Shown one piece after another: positions 58,949-64,000 of a stretch of DNA of 64,000 nucleotides; within the stretch, counting starts at the first letter, position 1, and each line of letters opens with the position of its first letter. The notes under the pieces were generated by a model. That model saw only the letters and a list, made by a program, of their open reading frames with translations, made no database searches and was not told where the DNA came from. Source of the DNA: Histoplasma ohiense (lineage: Eukaryota > Ascomycota > Eurotiomycetes > Onygenales > Ajellomycetaceae); the NCBI GenBank assembly GCA_017607445.1, contig JAEVHH010000002.1:1550001-1614000 (forward strand), read 5' to 3'. Made by a program: the position numbers and the translations under genes.

Positions 58949-61900
58949 TCAACCACGAATCTTCTCCAGCTCCTGCTGGCAACTCAAACAATAATCCTCA
59001 TACCAATACTGGATATCTTCAATATCCGTCGCTGCGAACCGCTGCTTTAAATCCGAAACTGTTTCATCGCTGCCGTCGCGGTCATTTAATCGCTCCCGAT
59101 CTTTCAGTAGAGTCTCGATCGCGTGGCACTTCTGCGTCTCCTGTTGGAGCCAGCGTTCCCATTCCGCCTGGACTACTTCTTTTTCTATCCGGTTGACCAC
59201 CCTTAAGGCAACAAGGAGGTTGTGTCGGTAGATCCCTAGCCGCTCTCTCGTCCGTTGCAACTGCAGCCTTGCGACTTTTGCCCTGGAATCCTTGGTGTTG
59301 GTTTCAGAGGGTGTGATTATTCGTGGCATATCTGAAAATCCTAAAGCGTTGCTCTCGCGGAAAGTTGAGAAGCTAGACCAATCCAAGGTTGTTGAAAGTC
59401 AGCTTGCTGCACATCTGTAAACCGATAAATGACCAAATATAACGGACTGACCAAGAACCTGGATTGCTTATGTCAATACCTGTGGTATTAGCAATCGCAT
59501 CATCCATGTCTTTAATATATACCGCCTTGCTCATAACACGATTAGGTCCAACACCAAGCCGAGTCATGAAGTTGCCGGCATTACGCTCATGCCACCATTC
59601 AACGGTATCATGGTACGAATGGAAAGCATTAATAAGCACGCTGAACGCGAGCAACAGGAGTATGATGCTGTGAGCTCTGCAGGTTTTCCACAGCCATCGA
59701 AGCAACCCCCAAAACCAAATCATCAATGATGATACTGCACTCTGTAACAAAGACCCGGAAGTTTCAAGTAGAAGTGGGATGATACCACTTTGCTTGAGGG
59801 GACGGCGAAGATAGGGTTTTAAGTTTTGCGAATCCTCAGTAAATTCAGTCCCTCGAGTTTGGCGGCCAATGTGGCCGAATAGTGCTATAGCCATTTTCGT
59901 TTGGTTATGGGAGCCAAGCCGTTTAACCTCTTCGGAAACAAGATCCACAAGGTCAAGCGCATCCTGTTCAAGATCGTTCAGGGCTTGCCTATCGATTATG
60001 CCTGGTAATCCGTCACATTAGCTATTTGATAGGAGCCGGCATATTAATTCCGGACACGGGTTAGATGAAACAACAACTTACTTCGAATGATATATGGTTC
60101 CCATAGCCATTCCACCTTGGTGAATATGGCAAGCTTGCATCTTGATTTTGAGACATAGGTAATAACAATTTTACTAACAAGCCTGAAATAGCGTTTAAAA
60201 GGCAGATGCCACGGCGTCCGTTTATCAGTAACTACGTAGCACAAGTGGTCGTTTAGAACATCAACGATTTGATAGTCAGATACATCAGTGAGGCGTAATC
60301 GTCCTAAGTTTTTATTAGTTTGGGCTCAGAAAATCTATGGATACGAGGCTGTGGTTTCGCTTACCGAATGTGTCTGCCATCTTTATTTGGTATTTGATAT
60401 CGCGTCTCAAATGTGCAGAATGAAGATTCGACCACGGACCTTGTCTGATGTCTTTTACGTGTTATCCTATTAGTTTGAATTACGACTAGTACTCAGACGG
60501 AAATATTTAAAACTTACTTTGGGCACTCCGTTGATGTTGAAGCAGTTGGCAAACAGCACTTTTATCCCCAAATAGAACATGGAACAAGGCTTTCGAACTG
60601 ATATCATAGAATTTCTCAGCAGCCAGGAGAGGGGCACCCTGCGGCACATAGTGGACGGGCTGAGATGGCAACTTTATTCGAAGTGAGTCGTGATCATGAT
60701 TGCGTTTATTCATATTCAAGTCGTGGTCAGGGCGTAATTCTGGCTTAAAGGGGGTATCAGAACGTTTCCCGTCAACGTTACGCGACGCCCCATCGACTGG
60801 GGTGTTCAGGGAGACATCTTCCCAACTCTCCATACTCGGTGTCCGTGTAATATCCTCCATTTTTATCAAAGATTTAAACATTTTCTCTAGATTGGGTGGT
60901 TCCTTCGCCTGCGACATGTTGACTATATAATTCAGCCTCTTATGGATCAATTTCATAGAGTCCAAAAAAGTTTTTATTGTAAGTCGACGTGGGATATCGC
61001 TTCCCTCTTCAACATCTAGGTGAAGGAACAAGAAGTCGCAATCTCTACCGGGAGCAGCCGTGACATCAGTAATCATATCGAGGTCGACACAACTTGTAAA
61101 CACGAGACTGAAATGATTGCTGTAAAAATAGATGCGTCTTGTCGTGACGTATGCTCTTCCCGGAAAGTCGTGATGGTCATTCAAACTTAAACAGGCTCGG
61201 AATACAAAAACAAGAGTTTCATCTTTTGCAATATTGGGGAAAAGAAGTCGAAACTGTGCGTCGTGTGGTTTTAGCTGTGCAGGATAATAGCTGGGATACT
61301 CGGATGCAACTGCGGCACCGTCCTTCAGAGTTGACGGATTGCCACCATCAAGACTAACAGTTTGTCTATGGCGACCTGCGAGAGGATCATCTTCGGGCGG
61401 GCTGCTATTCCTTGGAGCTTCTTCAACAGATCCCTTGGGCTGTACGCATCATAAGTTAGCTAGACAGTAAGAAAACTACCACCAGATAAAATATTTGAGA
61501 AGAATAATACCTGGCCATCAGTTCCTTCCGCCAATACAGGTACTCCTTTACACTCCAAACTGTTCATATAACCCCAATGTGAACTTCCCCAAAGGTTTGC
61601 CATCATACCGCTGGGCATTGCCCCTGTCCCATCTGGGATTCTGGCCCCAAATCCGATTTCACTGCTCACAATCACCGCTGCTCTACTCATACTAGTAGGT
61701 GCAGGAGGATTCGCCAAGGTTGGCGGTGCAAGGGATCCCACCGGGCCATCTCGAGTGTTGTAATTAAATATGTTGGGATACCGCTGTCTATATTCATTTT
61801 CTGGAGCGTTTCCGGACGCTTGCGCGCCGAGAGGGAGGAGAGTGTGACTGGCAGCTATCAGGGAAGCTATACCAGGCGTATTGGACTGAGGTGATGAAGT

Positions 61901-63634
61901 ACTGGTTTGTTGTAATCCTGTTGCGGCACGTCGATGGATATCGAGCTTTTGAATAAGCCTACTTGCATGGTCCCTTCCGCCGCTTTCCACTTCATGCTCG
62001 ACTGCAGTGGACCGTCTTGATGGCAGGTCGCTACTATTCCGGATTGCAAAACCATCACGGTCTGTAAGCGGGGCAGTACAAACACGGTCTATGATGGAAG
62101 GTTCATCATTTGCACCGGGTGTGAGGGACTCCGAGGTATCTGCAGCAAACTCAGGTGCCGGAGGCTGAGATATTGAGAAAGCAGGGTCTTGGACTTGCGG
62201 ATTTCCAGGAAGGGAAGCTGGAAAAGGACTATCGAGGGCTTTTCGCTTGGCCGCTTCAAAAGACCCGATCCATTCTGTGAGCTCCTTTTGAGTCTCAGCT
62301 TGTAGCATTATAGTATTGTTCTTAGTCTTGACCTCAAAGCAAAATCGGCGTTCCTCTTGAAATGCAGGTCGAATACTGCATAGAAGAACCCCGATTCTCT
62401 CACTTTCTTCCACACCACCGGTTCGAGAGCTATGTACCAGGCACCCAAAGATCCCATGCCTCAAAAAGGTCCAACGGCGGACCCAGGCCGTTCTTGTAGG
62501 TTTCCCAGTAAGGATCCTCAAGTTCAACCAACCTTGTTTTTCGGGCCGGAAGGTATGGTCCTTCCCCATCTTAAGTGAAGCGGGACCGTGTGAGCCTAGA
62601 TACGGCACTGTAGATACAGAATAATCGTCAAGTTCTCGAGACGGCCGAACAGCCAGCTCAGCAGCCTCTTCGATTTGCTTTCTAGCGGCGAGCAGGTCAC
62701 GTTTTGATAGCTTCTCACTTGTCTCAATCTCGTTGGACCAGCCCTTTATTCTATCCATCTCCTGGCCCCATTTTGAATACGCCAACGAATTGGCTTCGCG
62801 CAAAATCCTGAACTCCCGCCATTGATCGAATGAAACGCGCACGATGAGTTTGTCGAGCGCATTTTTTATCTGCGGCGATTGGACACAGAAGTCCATCGAC
62901 GCTTTCAAGTAGGCTTTGCGAGCTTCGTGTAACTGGAAGGCATCTTCTCGCAACGAAGACGGTTCCTTCGATTTGCCCTGAGCAGAATATTTCGCTTGTA
63001 AAGTATCATGTTGTTTTTGGGTTACTTCAAGTGTACGACGCGTTTCCTATAACATTCATTGAGCCGTCAGTGAACAACAATACCACCTAGCGGCGGGCAG
63101 GCGGAGTCCAGAACTTCCACCCCGAGCACCACAAACCTTGAACTGTCGCAAATCATTCTGGATGAACGCCCGTATAGGTTCCGCAATCAACGAGTCGGAC
63201 TTCTTAACAGTTGATATGACAGCGTTCCAAAAATCTTTCACAATCTCCCCGTGTCGTCTCAAGGCAAAGAATGCATAATCATGATCGATGGCCGCTTCCG
63301 AGATGGTGGCCGGGGCTGGGATATTGGAGATCAACGCGTTTGCCGCAGTTTCAAGCGACGCGAGCTCCGAATTCAACCTGACGGCGCTCCTGGCCACTCC
63401 ATCTAGCCATTTCTCCACAAGATCGATCTGCTCAGCGAAATGCAAGGTGCTTGCGCGAAAGGTCGGTGAATCGAGAGCGGCCTCCTTCAGGCCCACCGGG
63501 CTGGTTGCAAATTACCCTGTGTTAGCTAGTTACATTCCCAACAAACCAAGAAAGTAAACAAAATAAATATACATGGTACTGATGGGGTTCGCATCCTGGG
63601 TGCCAGAGGAGGACGCTGGCTGGGATGTGGCCAT
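58949..63634 (-). CDS. SIP3: SIP3/LAM-family BAR-PH-GRAM-VASt sterol-transfer protein
   Basis: Eight exons on the minus strand: 63634-63573, 63500-63137, 63046-61511, 61439-60518, 60451-60365, 60303-60082, 60001-59434 and 59372-58949, giving 1394 aa with all phases consistent. Order: BAR-type helical region (about 20-270; VGLKEAALDSPTFRASTLHF), PH domain (about 312-412; KQGWLNLRIL, RRWTFLRHGIFGCLV, ELTEWIGSF), disordered linker, GRAM domain (about 715-790; GRAYVTTRRIYFYSNHFSLV), VASt/StART-like domain (about 920-1110; FHVLFGDKSAVCQLL, QGPWSNLHSAHLRRDIKYQI), a hydrophobic anchor (about 1160-1190) and a C-terminal coiled coil (RERLGIYRHNLLVALRVVN). These proteins sit at ER-plasma membrane contacts and move sterol. 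The last intron (61 bp) is chosen because it gives CFSTFRES; its donor (G|GTCATT) is weak. Confidence 0.92.
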
Positions 63635-64000
63635 GTAGCAAACAGTCTATGGGAAATACACCGCCGTTTCCATAGATCAGGAGGAAGGGGTTGTTTCAAA
63701 TAACCAAGCAATTATGACTGGTTAGCGGATAGGCGCATTATATGAACACACACACACACATATATATATATATACGAAAGCATGAGATATGTCAGAGGAA
63801 AGGTGTTGTATGTGGCAATGACGGTGGTGGGACGGTGGTGGGACGTTGTGGGACAATCCGCAGCTCGCCCTTGACCAAACTCTGGCGGCCACAGCGCCCC
63901 CAGCTCCCGGACACCGCTCTCCTCCCATTGGCCGTGAGGGATGAGGCTAAATAAATACTCCGTACACAGTCAAGAAGGGGAAAAAAGCCCACCAGGAAAA
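63635..64000. other. Upstream region of the SIP3-type gene
   Basis: Promoter-side DNA with an (AC)n(TA)n repeat at about 63747-63773 and one TACTCCGTA copy at 63956. No coding sequence supported before the right edge. Confidence 0.45.

Noticed and set aside
1..64000. Secondary-metabolite cluster or prokaryotic-type defence system
   Set aside because: No PKS, NRPS, terpene synthase, CRISPR, toxin-antitoxin or restriction genes; gene content is ordinary fungal housekeeping.

Overview
The window is nuclear DNA of a filamentous ascomycete, most likely a eurotiomycete of the order Onygenales (inferred from gene style and composition; I cannot name a species). The evidence is many short spliceosomal introns (mostly 60-90 bp, GT...AG), fungal-specific families (SIP3/LAM sterol transporter, HOS4, VID24, CAP10-type GT90, PXA protein, a CENP-B-type DNA-binding protein), AT-rich intergenic DNA with long poly-pyrimidine tracts, and no operons. 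I saw no rRNA, CRISPR array, prokaryotic insertion sequence or convincing tRNA.

Layout. 1-8.2 kb: a 3'-truncated membrane epoxide hydrolase (minus), a GT90 glycosyltransferase (minus), a 400-bp inverted-repeat element, and cysteine dioxygenase (minus), which is divergent from the DRG-family GTPase RBG1 (plus, 10 exons, 8.2-10.1 kb). 10.1-25 kb: a gene desert whose only intact gene is a CENP-B/Tc5-type DNA-binding regulator (19.1-20.8 kb); it also holds a decayed gene relic near 15 kb. 25-33.2 kb: a PXA-domain protein with a 1.58-kb intron (minus), divergent from a nucleoside hydrolase that has an 8-nt micro-exon, then a D-galactonate-dehydratase-like gene whose frame is broken by one base. 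34-38.7 kb: a decayed reading region, then GID4/VID24 (plus), convergent with ribosomal protein eS12 (minus). 40-48.8 kb: HOS4-like ankyrin protein (minus), polyprenol reductase DFG10 (plus), ALKBH6-like dioxygenase (minus) and a parvulin (plus). 48.8-52.9 kb: repeat-rich gap with a 411-bp MITE-like element. 52.9-64 kb: a coiled-coil protein with a Cys/His cluster, HUT1 and SEN15 (divergent), and the 8-exon SIP3/LAM gene.

The genes are housekeeping or regulatory and do not form one pathway or a biosynthetic cluster. Loose themes are ER and glycosylation functions (DFG10, HUT1, GT90), sterol and membrane contact (SIP3/LAM, PXA) and chromatin or DNA binding (HOS4, CENP-B-type protein).

The most interesting signal is in the galactonate-dehydratase-like gene. 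The conserved frame changes by +1 exactly at CTT-AGG-T, nearly the CUU-AGG-C slip site that drives +1 ribosomal frameshifting in yeast Ty1. Reading CTT and then GGT gives an ungapped match to the family. This is either a programmed frameshift or a coincidental disabling mutation, and both can be tested. Exon boundaries below were worked out by hand from splice sites and frame continuity.
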